From the NCBI GenBank assembly GCA_023053575.1, contig JAKZAP010000004.1, positions 1,466,861 through 1,530,860 on the forward strand: DNA of 64,000 nt, in the 5' to 3' direction. Made by a program: the position numbers and the translations under genes. The notes beneath the pieces were generated by a model, which did not search any database, was not told the DNA's origin, and saw only the letters and a list, made by a program, of their open reading frames with translations. Positions 21,533 to 36,330 of the stretch are shown here, piece after piece; position 1 is the stretch's first letter; each line of letters opens with the position of its first letter. This DNA is from Branchinecta lynchi. Taxonomy: Eukaryota > Arthropoda > Branchiopoda > Anostraca > Branchinectidae.

Positions 21533-22975
21533 TTTATTTTCCTGTTGTCTTTTGTTCTTTTCTTTTTTCTATTTATCTCTACTCCACACTTTTTTGTTGT
21601 AAAACATTTTGTGGGTTATAAATGTATTTACTTAGACGGACAACTTTTGCGATGTCATAGGTATCCTTCCACTTCCGTTTTGAGATCCCAAAAAGCGATA
21701 CCAGGACGAACTCTTATGATCAGCCTTTTGTCCGTGTAGTTTCTATGTGGATTTCCGACCAGACCCTTTTATTGCTTCTCATTTTAAAATGGGTTATTGC
21801 AATCCTATTACTGGGAAAAAACTTGGCCACATTTTTGCATTCTTCTATCATCAAAGAGCCAAGTCCGGAGAGGTTTCTTTACCGTCAGAAAAACAAGAAC
21901 CAACCCTGCACAGCACAGCACGACCGGATCAGTTGCTTCAACTTTTCTGATGATCTGATGACAAGAGATATATATAAAATGTATAAAAATATATAAAGAG
22001 TGAAGTAAAAATTATGAATTTAAAATAATAACAAAATAATAAATAAACTAGAAAATAAGCTTAAAAAATACTCATAATAAATTCCGCTTGTCGGTAAATA
22101 TGGATGCGAACAAGTTACCACTGCTAGTATCAACATCAAAATTGTTTTATAATCATATGTCATGCACAATTCTTGATTCAGCCCACGAAGGACCGATATA
22201 TCGAGAGTGAATCTCGACCGACTTTTGAATCTCGACCGACCGTTTGACGCCAAGAAACAAGAGGAGACCTTTAGTGTTTTCTTATGAAGTCCATTAAACG
22301 ATTCCTAACATTTATTTTGAGAGAGAGACCGAGTGTTTATTGTAAACAAAAATAACGAGTAGTCCACTCTTACCTGCTCTATTTTAACTTCGGTTCTTGC
22401 GCCGCTTTACTCTTCGAGTAATCACTTTTAGTTTTTGAATCACTCTTGCTTTTTTGGACAGCATCCAGAACTTGATGAAGCATTACTAGCCTCGACAGTC
22501 GTGTCCGTGAAGCACTAGCCGAAAGTGTTATGCGTCAGTGATACTTCCAGGTTTACTTGTGTTTGTAACTAGGAAGCTAGTGGTGTAAAGGATAAACGGA
22601 AAAAAAGGATTAACCGATTTGGATTACTATTCTTTACGTGTTTTTTAAAAAGGTAAGGAGTTTAATTTTTAAAGGAAAAACGAGAGAAAAGGGATTAACC
22701 AGTTTGGATTGCCGCAGTTACCGGATTTTTTGAAAAGGTAGAGCGGAATTGTTTTTTGAGGATAAACGGAAAAAGGATTAAACAATTTGGATTACCGCAG
22801 TTACCGGTTATTGGAAAAGGTCGGAAGTAAATGTGGCAATCCAAATCGCATAAGTTGCAAGATCGCAACCGGATTTACCGAAAAATCCCTTCTGAGTTTT
22901 GGCGCAACCCAAATATTAGGTGACAAGTTTCGGGAGATATCTTTTTTAAAGTTTTGGTTATTGTAAAATGTGTGA

Positions 22976-23132
22976 GCTATGATTTTTCATCAGCGATATT
23001 TCGGCCCTTCTTGGCAAGGGTCCTCGTCAGGCTGTCAATCCTCTAGATCAACTGCGGGGAAGGAATCAAACCTGTAATCATTACAGGTTTGATTCCTTTC
23101 AAAGTCAGCTTGGGCTCAAAGAATATTTAGAG
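22976..23132. mobile_element. Foldback family member, short form (copy 2)
   Basis: Duplicate of 1444-1600. Confidence 0.7.
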
Positions 23133-25289
23133 TAGTAAATAGATTAAAATATTTGTGTCATTGAGAGTAGGAGCATGAAAAAAAAAGATGAGTAATTATT
23201 TCGTGCTTTCTTGATAGTAGGAGGGGATGCTTTATTCGAGGAAGTGGGTCTATTGCGCGAACAAATGGGGAAACCCTTCTTCTTAATAAGTTGTTAACGG
23301 CCCTAGCACTTGTCAGTAATGGTTTTTTGTATTTAATTGTTCAATTTCCATCCGTTTTCAGGTTGGAGAGTACGCGGTGTGTGGGGTAGTAAACAACACG
23401 TTCACGTTGAATAGGTTGGAGTTATTGTTTTATTATTATGGAATGGAATGAACTTGAAGAATGGGGGGCACTGAAAATTATTTGACTTCCCTTAGCAGAC
23501 ATGAGGCGGCAGTAATATGGATCCCCTTTGACCTTCTTAAATAAATATGTAAAGACATGACGTAGAACTAATCAGGCTTGGACAGGTTTCGAAGCCAAAC
23601 AGCCTCTACTGGTTTGATGCACTTCCGTGTTGTGCCATGTTCGGTTAGAGCTGGGGAAAAGGTCATAAGGGCCAGACTGTCCTGACCGCACTTTCTTCAT
23701 TTTCATCATAAAGTCGAAAAATCTCAACTTCCCGTATGGACTCAATTCTCTCAGGTTATTTCTTCCCTTGTGTAAAGATATTGGGCAAATAAAATGATTC
23801 TGATTCTGGTGCTGGTGCAAAAAATGTTAGAAAATGCAGTAACTTGTTAATCCCTGTAAAATGCTCAGCATTTGCTACAAAACCGTTCTCGTGTTCCATC
23901 ATCAAGATAGGTAGGTTTCAGGCATCAAAAAGCTTATAATAATAATAATTATAATAATACAAAGCAAGAGAAAAGGCTTTCGCCTCTAAATGCTACACAG
24001 CAACCTATTCCAGGCAACACATAAAAATAAAACGAAATAAGACGTTAAAAACAGGGTGCTCTTCAGGGTTCAGCAAGGGCCTTCACCAGGCTTTGACTGC
24101 AGGGACTGAGATACCACTAGAGAAAATCTTAACTGACATTGCGCCATCTAAGATGAATTATCGTATGGTGACAATATAAAGAATATCAAAGAATATACAA
24201 TATAAAGAATAACGAAAAATGTGTAGGTCAAGGTGGCTAATTGTGGTAAGAAAATCGAAGAATTGAAAAGTGCGTAATCGGCATAGCATAGTCAGAGTAC
24301 TAAAGTACCTGCGAAAAAGACCGCCGATAGCTGACGTAAAAGTTCATCAAAAAGAAAAGAAAACAGTATTAAAATTAGGTCTAATCGGGCTACGATCGAG
24401 GCTACGATAGTCAATAAAGTGAAACATTCACTGTCAGGATAGTAGGCCAAGGCGGATAAACTAGTTAATGCAGTCGTGAATTAACAGTAATGATTTCAAT
24501 ACCTTTGAAGAAGACCGACGTAAAAGTTTATCAGATTGGAAAAACACGATTAAGATCAGCAACTACGGTGTTAAAAAGGACGGGGTACGTAGAGTGAAGC
24601 CCTGTCAGCCATTTACGAATCAACTTTTAAGCAGACACAAGTTTTAAGAGCTTGTAAAAACAGCACAGGAATGTTGCCAAAATGGAGTCGATCCCCTCGT
24701 TACGGCTTCGGTTTACATGTACCTTAAAATTGCCAAGGTTAGTCTCCAGTTTTGAGATATAGGGCGGATGAGATCGATGTACTACACTATATGCAAAGTA
24801 GTTCACATTTTGGCAGCTAGGATAAATTCTCCCAACTATCTCAGCCAGCAGAAATATAATTCAACGGGTTGAAAGACATTTCGCTTTAAGTGCTCTATAC
24901 GCTCCGCTTGCGTGGTTGAATAAACAACGATTCCCCCCCCCCCCCCGGCGGTAGATCTGCGATATACATATAACTTTTTATTGCTGAATTTTCCTGAATG
25001 AGTTACGTTAAAACCGCTTATCAGTAAATTTGGGAAAGAATTACATCTTTTTCCACCAAAACGGATACTAAAAAAAAAAAAAATCAACAAATACAATCCA
25101 CACTAAAACGAACTTCTAACTGTGATCAATAACAAAATGGTGGTTGATCTGCGCACGTAATTGAGGAAGACAGAACTAAAAAAAAATAGATGAGGTACTC
25201 AAAAACCTAAATCAGTGAGCATTGTTCAAATACTCGTAGTAATTTCAAACTACAAATTAAACTATGTCATTAGAACAAATATAAAGAAT

Positions 25290-25463
25290 AATTTATTCAA
25301 ACAATATTTACAACGGATACGTCAGCTGTGATTCTTCATCAGCGATATTTCGGCCCTTCTTGGCAAGGGTCCTCGTCAGGCTGCCAATCCTCTGGTTCAA
25401 CTTCGGGGAAGGAAACAAACCTGTAATAATGATTACAGGTTTGTTTCCTTCCCCGAAGTTATT
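25290..25463. mobile_element. Foldback family member, one full arm (copy 2)
   Basis: Duplicate of 3757-3930. Confidence 0.7.
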
Positions 25464-25583
25464 GATAATTCATTTCTGTGACATGGGGATGTGAACTGTT
25501 AGATGAATTTGCCTTCGGGCGGGATCACTGTTCCTATGGCCGGCTTCTACCAGACTATTGTAGTGGTTTTCGAACACACAATC

Positions 25584-25657
25584 CCCTCGGTAGCTCAAAT
25601 GGTTAGAGCGCCTACCTTGTAAGCAGAGGTTCCTGGGTTCAAATCCCGGCTGAGGAG
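25584..25657 (+). tRNA. tRNA-like domain, anticodon TGT (copy 2)
   Basis: Duplicate of 4051-4124, within the SINE unit 25480-25691. Confidence 0.5.
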
Positions 25658-27652
25658 CATTTTTGTCTTTCAGTTCACTACTTATAAAAAAAAGACCTAC
25701 CTGTCAAGAATGCTACTTTGGAACTTAGGGAAGCATTGGCGAAACATAATGTCTTGAAGCTTGCAACGCCGTGTTCCTTTGACACTCCTACATTAGCTAG
25801 CAATTAGCTACTTTAGATCATTAGCAAGAGAAAATGGAATAAAATTTGGCGGAAATAAAATATTGATTGATTGATTGAAACTATCCTATGAGGCCAACTT
25901 TATAATCCGGCTATTGTGACAAAGGGGAAAGCTCTTCGAGAGCTCGGTTCTAGTCCCAAGCATACGCTCACTGTCAGTCAGTGTGTTAGGGTCGAGGTTT
26001 GTAGGGTCATTTTTCTCATGTGTCATTTTCTCTACTTTGTTTGGATGATGGACAGAAGGGCGTAATTCTACGAGGCAAGCGATAAAATTTGTTGGGAAGT
26101 AGATCCGATCAAGGACACTCGGAGATTAACGTCTTAGTACGTTAACCATTCTTACACACCGTCAGAAGTTTGATAACAGATAACATATGTATGCGCATCC
26201 ATGTGGCAAACGCTACGAAAATTATTTTTATATTTAATAATAATATAATTGCATCAAAAAGGTCTTCATCCTCTATAATGACCCTTTTTCTGTTTTCCTT
26301 TTATGACCCTTTGCACAACAGAAATTTTGTCTCAAAACATAATATTTATGATACGATATGATATGGTATGATATAGATTTATTACCTGCCAAAACTGTAC
26401 AAGTACAATAGGGGGCAGAGTATGAGAGAAAAAAAAAAAAAAAGAAAGAAGAAAAAACAACAAAATGCAATTTACCACGAATATATACAACGGAATCAAT
26501 ACACTCAACATTCATCTATTATATATAATTTCCAATTTAAGACGTTCTCTGAAGAGTCACCTAAGGGTGATCTAGAGTCCGGAACTTATTTTGAACATTA
26601 ACAACTCTCATAGGAACAGCAACAGCCGGGTCTATCTATTATAAGGGATACAAACATCCTGGCATCCAAAATTGCATTTATCAAGAGGATATAGCTTCTG
26701 ACAGCGCCCTAGCCATTCTGGACGACAATCTTGTGCACACGGTTAATTTTAGTTTCAAATTCTTTCCGTCTTTGTCCATCCTGTGAATTCACTACACCAT
26801 TAAAACCTTAGCGCCATTGTCATTCCTGTGCACGCCAAATTAGAAACGCAGAGTAGTTTATTAGCAAACACATTTAGAATCTATAAATAACACAGCAAAA
26901 GCACTGCTTGCAAGTATGTGCTATTGTACCACACAACAACAACACAAAACTGAAAAAGAGTGATTGTATAACAGGTGTGATGAAAGTCAACTGAATCACC
27001 TGTTGGCACAGCTCTGCACAATTTGCACACTTTACAACCCCACAGATAGTGCAGGCTTATTTGAAGAATAACAATAGTCCGATGAACGAAAGAAGAACTG
27101 GTAGTGCAGCATCTTCCGTGATTAGAAGTGTTAGATTCAATGTGGAGGATTTCCTGTCAGCGGAATCCATTTTGGGAATCAATTTTTTTTTTTTTCAAAG
27201 TTAGCAAACTATTTTCTTAGTAAACCTATTAGATGTATTTTTTGGGGGGAAGGGGTGTATATGTAGGAGTATTTGAATGACTGAGCAATAGCTTGTTTAA
27301 AGGAGTGAGTTTCGGGAAAATTGCCGGTAAAGAAAGTTGTCTGGTTTACGTTGTTTAGAGTAATCGAACATTCGTTAGTTACCTTACATTGCACTTGCAA
27401 GCAATACGGATGTTGTATCCCGATGACTAGCTTGCAGATGATATGGTGCTATTTCCTAGTTACTGCTTACTGCTTCTGAACAGCTGACTGGGAGCAGTCT
27501 CCACCGCTGCCCGCATTGTTTTTAAATATGGGTTTTCTTTTAGAGGAATAGCTGTACATTTTTTAGAACGATTGTTTGCTATTGCGAAGTTGAAGAATAA
27601 ATTGAAAAATCAACCGGTCAATACAAATGAATACTTCTTTGGCCCAAGCTGG

Positions 27653-27922
27653 TTCAGGTTCAGGTTCAGGTTTATATATTTACGTAAAAATTTATAAAAT
27701 AAATTACAATTCTTTCCCGGCAGAGAGGCATCTCGAATGCTCGGGAACAACATACAGTGAAAAAAAAACAGTTTAACTTAAATAAATAACGAGTAATCAT
27801 CCGCAATACCATAAATACAAAATAAATAACAAAATACCACATTCACCAGACCAGACTTGCATCTCCTACTTTTCAATCCCGTGGACCTTTGCAAGGGAAT
27901 GCAACCTTCCGGACCATTCAAG
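27653..27922 (-). mobile_element. LINE-like 3' tail, GGTTCA-ended family (copy 2)
   Basis: Same sequence as 6121-6390, within the duplicated block. Confidence 0.5.
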
Positions 27923-28879
27923 CTAATGGGGAGACTGAAATGACTAAAAAAGGTAAGTCAGCGAGGATATTCTTCAGTGATATTTTGGCCCTTCTTGGCA
28001 ATGGCCCTCTTCAGGAAGAAACGAATGACGAATATTCTAGCCCACTTATCCATTCTGAGTCATTGTTTATATACAGTAAAAGGTGTACAGTCATTCCAAA
28101 TCCCCCTTTCGAAGGTCTCGATCGACTTCGTGCAAATCTCCTGCCGGTCTTCAAGCTGTTGGGAGACTTGTTCTAGTTATTCAGGCTTAAAAATCCGAAC
28201 AGGTGTTTTCTGTCCCTAACAACCTGTGGCCTCGAGCTTGCTCCAGCACCAGTGTTTTCCAGTGCATCTCCAGTCCCAGCGCGCAGTGTCCAGAGCTTAG
28301 AATTCTAGCGATCGATTCCCGGATCGTGGAGCTCACACACATTGTTGCTGTGGTAAGACAGTGCAATAACCCGAGGCAATCGCACGCACGGTAGTGCGAC
28401 TAATCAGAGAGCAAGGATACTAAAGAGCTGTTCCCTCTATATGCTCTTGTGCATAAGTGACTTGGGACCCTGTGATTCTGTACGTAACGAAACAAACAGG
28501 TAATGACGCGGACTTTTACAGGGACGCCATTGGGGGGAGGGGGGGGGGGGCTAGATTTCAAAATGTTCGTCTTTGGGGATATTTCTTGTCCGCTGAGTAG
28601 ATCGCAAAGCAATGACTTTAAGGTCGGAAACTACTTTAAATTGACCCTACACGTGATTAAGTTTTAATTCTGAAATAAACCTGGGATTGCCCAAAATTAC
28701 CCCCCCCCCAAGCTGAAATGGCGACAGTATTGATTTGATGAAGGTTTATGACAAATGACGATGACAAACTTCATATTGCAAAGAAATTGACTGACGTCGC
28801 CTAAATCGGGAGAAATCATACCAACCAGTAGGAGCGGACATTGTGAGCACAACTATACATTTTCTCTGTACATAATTGG

Positions 28880-29035
28880 AGAACAGGGCCCAACCAGCGC
28901 ACGACGTCGTCCACTGCTTCCTTACCAAAGATTGAAAATTAAGTGTCTTTTTCTATGTGTTTTGTTTATTTTCTTTATTTTCTTCATTTACTCCGCCTTT
29001 TCAAAATGGCGGGTCATAAATAAATTACTATTTAC
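28880..29035 (+). mobile_element. LINE-like 3' end with TTAC tail (copy 2)
   Basis: Duplicate of 7351-7506. Confidence 0.45.
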
Positions 29036-29466
29036 TATTACTATAATCCTTACACCAGCCAACGTTATTCACAAAAGCAGAAAATCAAATTAGCCCTTTA
29101 CAGCAACAAGTCAGTGAATCTTCGCCTCATTGGTTATGAACATTTATTGACTTGCTAACGGACACATCTTTTCTTTTTGAAATGTGATAATTTAAGTAAA
29201 AATTACGTAAAACCTCAGAACAAATTAGTGAAATAAATAAATAATACTAAATATTGGCTGTATTTTTAACGTTTTACTCATAAACCAGCTAAATAATTTC
29301 CATTTTGTTTCATACGCTCGTGAAGGTATATTTTGAGCTCGCTCATCCAGGAATCTAGATCTGGCACTACATGATTCTTACATCATTCCCCTACCCCCCA
29401 CATGACCCCATCGTACCGTGTCCTCGTCTGGTATGATCTGGCGAGTTGGATGTAGGTGATCTAGAC

Positions 29467-29829
29467 CAGTGGTTCCCAAACGGGGGTACACGTACCCAAA
29501 GGGGTACGTAAGGGGTACGCGAAGGTCCTAAATCTCTGAAATCGAAAATGTCTGCTGTTGTCAAGATACTAGAGTGTCTTGCTGATCCTTGACCAGCTTA
29601 CGGACGAGAATAAAATTGACAACCTTGCAGCCTCAAGTATCCCCTTCGTTTATATGTATGTTTTTCTCATTAATCCCTTACCACTTATGACAATAAATGA
29701 CCTCTTTTTGATGGCCTTTTCTGATCATAGTAAAACTGAATAGTGGAACAATGATTCCTCAAAAAGGGATTCGCACCTTTTTCAACCTTAATTAGCTGTA
29801 CGCGATACAGAAAAGGTTGGGAACCACTG
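29467..29829. mobile_element. hAT-like MITE (copy 2)
   Basis: Duplicate of 7938-8300, including both target duplications. Confidence 0.85.
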
Positions 29830-30573
29830 ATCTAAACCTTTCAAATGCTGGAGTGCTTCCGACCCAACTCGCTTGACCCAGCTGAGAAATTTTTAGGGTG
29901 TTGAATTCCCGGGCTTCGCGGGTAAACAACAAAATGTACCCTACACCCGACATCGAGTATTTGGCAAACATAATGAAGTTACTTGCCGAGGAGTTTTTTG
30001 CTCGAAAGCTCATCATCGCTTTCCGTTCACTTTGTGCCAACTTACTGAGAAACTCCATGAGTCTGCATCCCCGTGTAGCCTATGCCTCTGATATTTGACC
30101 TTTGTGTCAATACAGTGAATGGAACGACCCCTGTTCTAATTTCTTCTTCTTCCTTGAGAGTTTGGAGAAAGGACCCCTGTTCTGATGTAACTATTATTCG
30201 TCTGCCTTAACAGCTTCGTCTCCAACTTTAAATGTAGTCACTAGTTCTGCACCACCAAACCACAAAAGATTCAAAGTTGAATAACTCGTTTTGGTTTAAA
30301 TTCAAAATAGTTATCTTTCATACCGTAAAGTAAACTCTTTGATTGGCATTTTGCCTTTTGGAAACTGTTTAACGACAAAAAAAATAGCATTAAGGAAGAA
30401 GTTTTCGGAATCTAGGGAGGGATACCCCCCTTTCTCCAAATTGCGCCTCTGTTTGGATAGTAAAATAAAAATAAAAAAACTCTTGCACGCACACCGGTGA
30501 AGGTTCGCATAGCGGTGGTGTCGATCTCCTAATACTCTATAAATATTCTTTGAGCCCAAGCTGACTTTGAAAC

Positions 30574-30856
30574 ATTTATTCAAACAATGTTTACAACGGA
30601 TACGTCAGCTATGATTTTTCATCAGCGATATTTCGGCCCTTCTTGGCAAGGGTCCTCGTCAGGCTGTCAATCTTCTTGTTCAACTTCGGGGAAGGAAACA
30701 AACCTGTAATCAATTATTACAGGTTTACAGGTTTGTTTCCTTCCCCGAAGTTGAACAAGAAGATTGACAGCCTGACGAGGACCCTTGCCAAGAAGGGCCG
30801 AAATATCGCTGATGAAAAATCATAGCTGACGAGTTGTAAACATTGTTTGAATAAAT
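30574..30856. mobile_element. Foldback element, near-perfect palindrome (copy 2)
   Basis: Duplicate of 9045-9327 with no difference seen. Confidence 0.85.
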
Positions 30857-30907
30857 CCTAACACTCTGCTTTCGGATGGGATGCGACGTATGGTTGAGGG
30901 CAGATCC

Positions 30908-31262
30908 GAGCAAAATAACACTAGGGAGTACTGCCAAGACGTCTGTTTTCTATGCTTTGCAAACGGGCTATACTCGTAGCGCCACCAACTACACTTGCGG
31001 CATTTAAAGCGAGACAAACTTGCGGGTTTAGAAATTTCTAGTAAAGCAAAGGTGCGTCTGCACACACCAAGGAAACAATGGAGGCTGTATCATTTCTTTT
31101 TTTCTATGTTCAGATATGAAATTATCGGAGCCATCGGTGGTGAACGACTGAATGAGTTTCAGTAGAGATGTTCTCTATTGCTAATAGTGCTAGTATCGCT
31201 GCTATTCCAGTGTGTGTCAATTTTGTCAAGTCTTGGTGCTACTTCCTAGTGTTATTTTGCTC
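30908..31262. mobile_element. MITE with GAGCAAAATAACACTAGGGA ends (copy 2)
   Basis: Duplicate of 9379-9733. Confidence 0.85.
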
Positions 31263-33222
31263 TGCCCTTGGAAGGGATGCGATATATGATTAGGGCAAAT
31301 CAACCGACGCTTCCCCTAGATTGCAATGGCTTTCTTCAGGTGCCCGTTTGAAGTTGGGTCGACTTCAAATAGTCAAATCGGGTAGTCGTCATACAGAGAA
31401 CAATGAATCTTACCAGACTAACTAAAATTTCTTTTTTTCAGAATGATGAAACGTAAAAAAATACACTCGGTACCAAAAACTGGACTTGCATAGAACGACA
31501 ACGCGTCGTAGTTTTAAATTTTACGAAATGTTAACGTTGCTGAACGGAGGAGATGCGTAGAATTGAATATATTAACTTATGAGGAAAAAAGATACTTAGG
31601 GAAAAATCTAAAATAGGAAAAACCTCCCACCAGCACCAGGCTTCCAGTGGACACCACGGTATATATAGATGGTTGAAATGAGATAACTTATATTTCATGT
31701 CCAATGCCAAACCTCTGACATTTAATTCATTGACACCCAAGCAACAATTAGAAGCTTTCGTATCCGATAGCAGTGATGACAAATCGGTGAAGAAACATCG
31801 ACTATCCTGCCAAGTCGGAACCGGAACTATGAAAAGACAGAACGATTTTCGACGCTTTTGCCAGCTGATAAGAATTCGCGAAGTTCGTTACGAGTAGAGC
31901 ACTTCAGTCGAGAAATGACAAGCCAAATCCTCCACTAGCCTACTGTCCTTGGTCCGTCCTGGCCTAATGGTTAGTGCTCTAAACCCACAGCCGAAGGGTA
32001 GCAGGTTCGATCTCGTTGGTGCCAACCGTTTGGACTGGGGCGAGGGTTAGCGGTGTTTCCCGGTACGACAAGTGTCCACGCGGCTGCAAGTGGGTATCTG
32101 GAGGAATACAGGGGAAAACACGGGAACCGTTGGATGATTTGCTCCCAACCACACATCGCAGTCCCAAAGGGGGGGGGGGGGTAGCATTGAAGCAGCATTG
32201 AAGGCTCGTAGCATACTGCTCGTGGCTTCTGACAGTTTAGTTAGCCTACTGTAATGTTTTGTACCTACTTTTTTTTTTTACTGCCCCCACATGCCCATTT
32301 GGGCTTTCCTGCAATCAGAAGTATCAGTACATGTATAAAGAATGTTAAGAGAGTTAAAAATGGTGTGTTAATGTAGTTTAGCATGTGAAAGTTGCTTTGT
32401 ATAATAAAGAGTATTAAACTAAAACTAAAAACTAGTATAGGCGAATCGTGGAATATCATTTCGATATTTTCCCATGCTAACAAAACGATCCCAAACTAGT
32501 GGGAGAAATTCCATACTCTTTCACTGGTAAATAGCTCACTTCATTTGATTATTTTTGGAAGCAGGTTGTATTTCAGATGTTCGCGGTTTCTGAACACAGG
32601 TCTAAGGAGCCGAGGAGATTTTTATCCGTTTTGAAAGTTTGTTCAAGCTATCTTTATGACCAATATCCTCCACTCTCCTGGGCACAAATATCCTATTGAG
32701 TGATTATGATAGATCTTTTGGCATAGCCTTTTGACACATTTATCGCTGGAGGAGGACGGAACAATGACCTAGGATGACAAAGTGAAGTGAGCTTCCGACC
32801 TATTAATTAATTAGATCTCCCAGCTTTCCCGTGTCTCACAGATTTTCCAGCAGGTTTTGGCGCACTACTTTTTTAATCAAAAGAATACAGCACTAATAAA
32901 TTTGCGGAAACTTAAAAACGTTTTCTGCTATTGACAGTTCACCTCAACCTTCAGAAAATAGCTATAACCTTTTTAGTTTATTTTCAACATCTGTGTTTCG
33001 TTCGCCTTAGCGCGTAAAATTCGGTTCCTCCCCAACGTCTAGATATGACAGTACGCGTTTGTCAGGAGGGCAAAGGCTCTCCAAAAAGTCGATTGTTTTA
33101 CTAGCAAATATCAGATAAACTTGGTTTGAATGGAATGAATCGAGTTTGAATGGAATGAGGTTTCACTGATGAGCTGATAATTTGTACAAGTGTTGCATTT
33201 CCTCAAAGGCTACTCTTTACCA

Positions 33223-33594
33223 ATAAGGACCTGTCTTACCTATAATAATAATGCAACCTACTTCCATAATCACTCCATATATTTCTAAACCCGGAGACCC
33301 CAAATTCGTACGGTACATTCTAACCCCTCTAATAGAACCAAGCTGATTTTCTCACTTGCCGTGTTCACCTACATTCGATGTGTATCACGCTGTCGACGAT
33401 TGTCTGCGAGAAATTTTTCCATCAGAAAAACCGGTTATGTAAAGTGTTTACCGCTATAAGTAAACGGGTCTCGGAAATGGCTTAAAACAGCCAAAACCGT
33501 GGGTTATTTGTTGAAAGCACAGCCTAGTTTTAAAGTATTCAAATATTTTAAAATACTGGAAGTTGAAGAATAAATAGTGCTAGGGGTCCTTTAA
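33223..33594. mobile_element. TTAA-type MITE, 5' end worn (copy 2)
   Basis: Duplicate of 11696-12067. Confidence 0.75.
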
Positions 33595-33686
33595 GCACCA
33601 CTGAAAACGAATGCAAAGGCTAGTCTAAGACACCGTAGACACAGTTAGGGGTGTGCAGTTCGGCCTTAAAAGGGGAATATATAACA

Positions 33687-34042
33687 GAGGAAAATAACAC
33701 TAGGAAGTAGCGCCGAGACTTGACAAAATTGACACACACTCGAATAGCATGGACACTAGCACCACTAGCGATATAGTACCTCCCTACTGAAACTCAACCA
33801 GTCTTTCACCAGCACTGGCTACGATAACTTCATGTTTTGAACGTAGCAAAAAAAATTATACAGCCTCTATTGTTTCCTTGGGTGTGTGCAGACCGCGCCT
33901 TTGCGTTACTAGAAATTTCTAAACCCGCAAGTTTGTCTCGCTTTAAATGCCGCAAGCGTAGTGGGCAGCATTACAGATATAGCCCGTTTGCAAAGCATGG
34001 AAAGCATAGGTCTTGGTGCTACTCCTTAGCGTTATTTTGCTC
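33687..34042. mobile_element. GAGCAAAATAAC-family MITE, inverted (copy 2)
   Basis: Duplicate of 12160-12517, two bases shorter. Confidence 0.8.
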
Positions 34043-34190
34043 TGATATAAAACATAAATGGCGCTTTATGTTTTATATATTAGCTTTAAGGACATGGGAA
34101 TGTAAACTGTTCATATGAATTTGACTTTGGGCGTGATCAGTGTCCTATGCCCCGCTTCTATTGTAGTGTTTGCGAACTATGTTCATAAGC

Positions 34191-34263
34191 TCCTCGGTAG
34201 CTCAATTAGTAGAGCGGCTGCCGTGTAAGCAGGGGGTACTAGGTTCAAATCCCGACTGAGGAG
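34191..34263 (+). tRNA. Degenerate tRNA-Thr-like domain (copy 2)
   Basis: Duplicate of 12666-12738. Confidence 0.45.
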
Positions 34264-34520
34264 CAGTTTCGTCTTTCAGTTTAGTACTTATAAATCTTAA
34301 AGTTTAACTAAAAAGGCAGCTTATTTTTACATCTGATGTTTGAATACACTGAAACATTTTCAACCATCTAAGAGTGTGTGCATTTTAGATCCGAGGCTCT
34401 GGTAATGACGTTCAGAATGTGTGCTGCTTGCACGACAACCCAAAATTCATCAAGACGCGAACATTTCGAACTTGAAAACAAGCCTGCACTTGCGACAGGC
34501 ATATTTTTCGTCAATGGCTT

Positions 34521-34788
34521 ACCTTTGTAGTTACTACGCATGACGTCACGAATTCTGGCTTTTTGCCGTCAAGGCTGGAATGATTTTTCTATTATCCAGC
34601 AGAATATCATGCCATGGCGAATTCGACCAATCATGTTACAGAGACCCTTAGTTACTACGCTCCCGAGCGTGGTAAGCAAATAGTTACTATTCCGATAAGG
34701 TTCGGACGGTCAGTGTAGTAAATTTTGGTGAGGTTGGAACGGAAATAGTAACTAATAGCCACTATTTGTAGAAGGTTGGAACAAGCTC
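34521..34788. mobile_element. AGTTACTA-rich MITE (copy 2)
   Basis: Duplicate of 12996-13264, one base shorter in a G run. Confidence 0.7.
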
Positions 34789-36330
34789 ATAGTTTATTCG
34801 GGTGACATCCATTATCTGCGAACATCGGACAAACCCAGTAACGCATTTTTATCCAGTTTTAAGGCTTTTAAGTGATCCAGTTTTAAGTGATCCGTGATGT
34901 GTACCTGCATGTCGGGTCCTAGTCCTTTTTGGTCAAATTTTAAAAGGATTACTGTCCGTCAGCTGGTCGGACAAAACAGTACAAAAAACACATAGATCAT
35001 AGAGAAAAACCTATAAAAATCATTATTTGTGTATGTTTCGGGGGGGGGGGGGGGGGGGTCACCCCCTAACCCCCCCCCCCCCCCCCTCCTGGATACGGCC
35101 TTGCTGTCCGTATTAGGAGAAAATGTGTTCTTCTAAGGTTACAAATCAGTTGTTATTCTTTGCCTTGAACTGTCTCTAAGTGCAATTATCGACGACTGTA
35201 AGAATGCTAGGATACGAAAAAATGAACAACAGTTTTACTTCTTCCTCTTGAACCAGAAAGCCAAACATTCTGAACATTGTAAGCCGTGAAAGTAAAAGTA
35301 AAGACATAAATACTCCTCATGTAGCAGGATTTGAACCCGCGACCTTCCGACTAACACGATCCGGCTGGTAAGCATAGTTCTCAGACACTACAATCGCCAA
35401 AGAGAAACGGGCGACAGGATCGGTGGTCCCGTTCGAGGTTAATTTATCTAAACTGGTCAATTCCACCGGTAGAAAAGACTGTCACGTAATTGGAAACTAT
35501 TAACAGACAGAAGGTACAACACTGATCAAATTGCCAACTTTTTGCAAACTGAAAGACTTATAATTTAGACTTCTTTCGTTTTTCTGTTTTTCGTTTTATT
35601 TATTTTTTTATTGTATTTATTGCCTAATCCCTCTTCGTGATTGTGCTGTTTTTGAAGAGCCATATCATTGTTAGTTTTGGGACCCTTATTAGTTGCGTAA
35701 CAATTGATCTCTCATCCAAATCTAATCTTATCGTAACCGGGTCAGCGATCACTTTTGGGCTCCATTCCAGATTTACCGTTCAGACTCAAAGTCTTGTCAC
35801 TCGTTTTGGGGTAAATTTCAATTAGTTTCCGAATATACCTTCAAGTAATGTTGCATTTTAAAGTATTTTGCATTTTGAAGCCTGTTTAGGACCAAACAGT
35901 TATGCCAAGCGGGAACAGTTTTGCCCCTCAGAAATCTCGAGGGGATATTCCACCCCCCCCTCCCACCCCAAATGGCGCCACTGACTGAAACATCCATTCG
36001 ACTCCCCACAGAAGGGGATCAGTTGTTAAATCCTGGGTGGCAATTACGTCAGATCAGTTCCTCCTGGCGATAAACCCAATTCATTTTTCATTTTTATTCA
36101 TTTTATTGAATACACAACAAAATGTAATCACTTCGACAGCTACCGGGGCTGAAGGGGGGGGGGGGATTCTGCTTACTTACCACAAGGAAAAATCTTAAAA
36201 AGAAGAAACACAGCCAGGTAAATAAAACAGAAAGACTGATGAATAGAAAGAAGTCTAGGTTGAATCCGCTGTTTTCTATTACGTCACCTTTTATTTTTCT
36301 CAGACACCTTTTCAGAAGGCGAATTCCGAT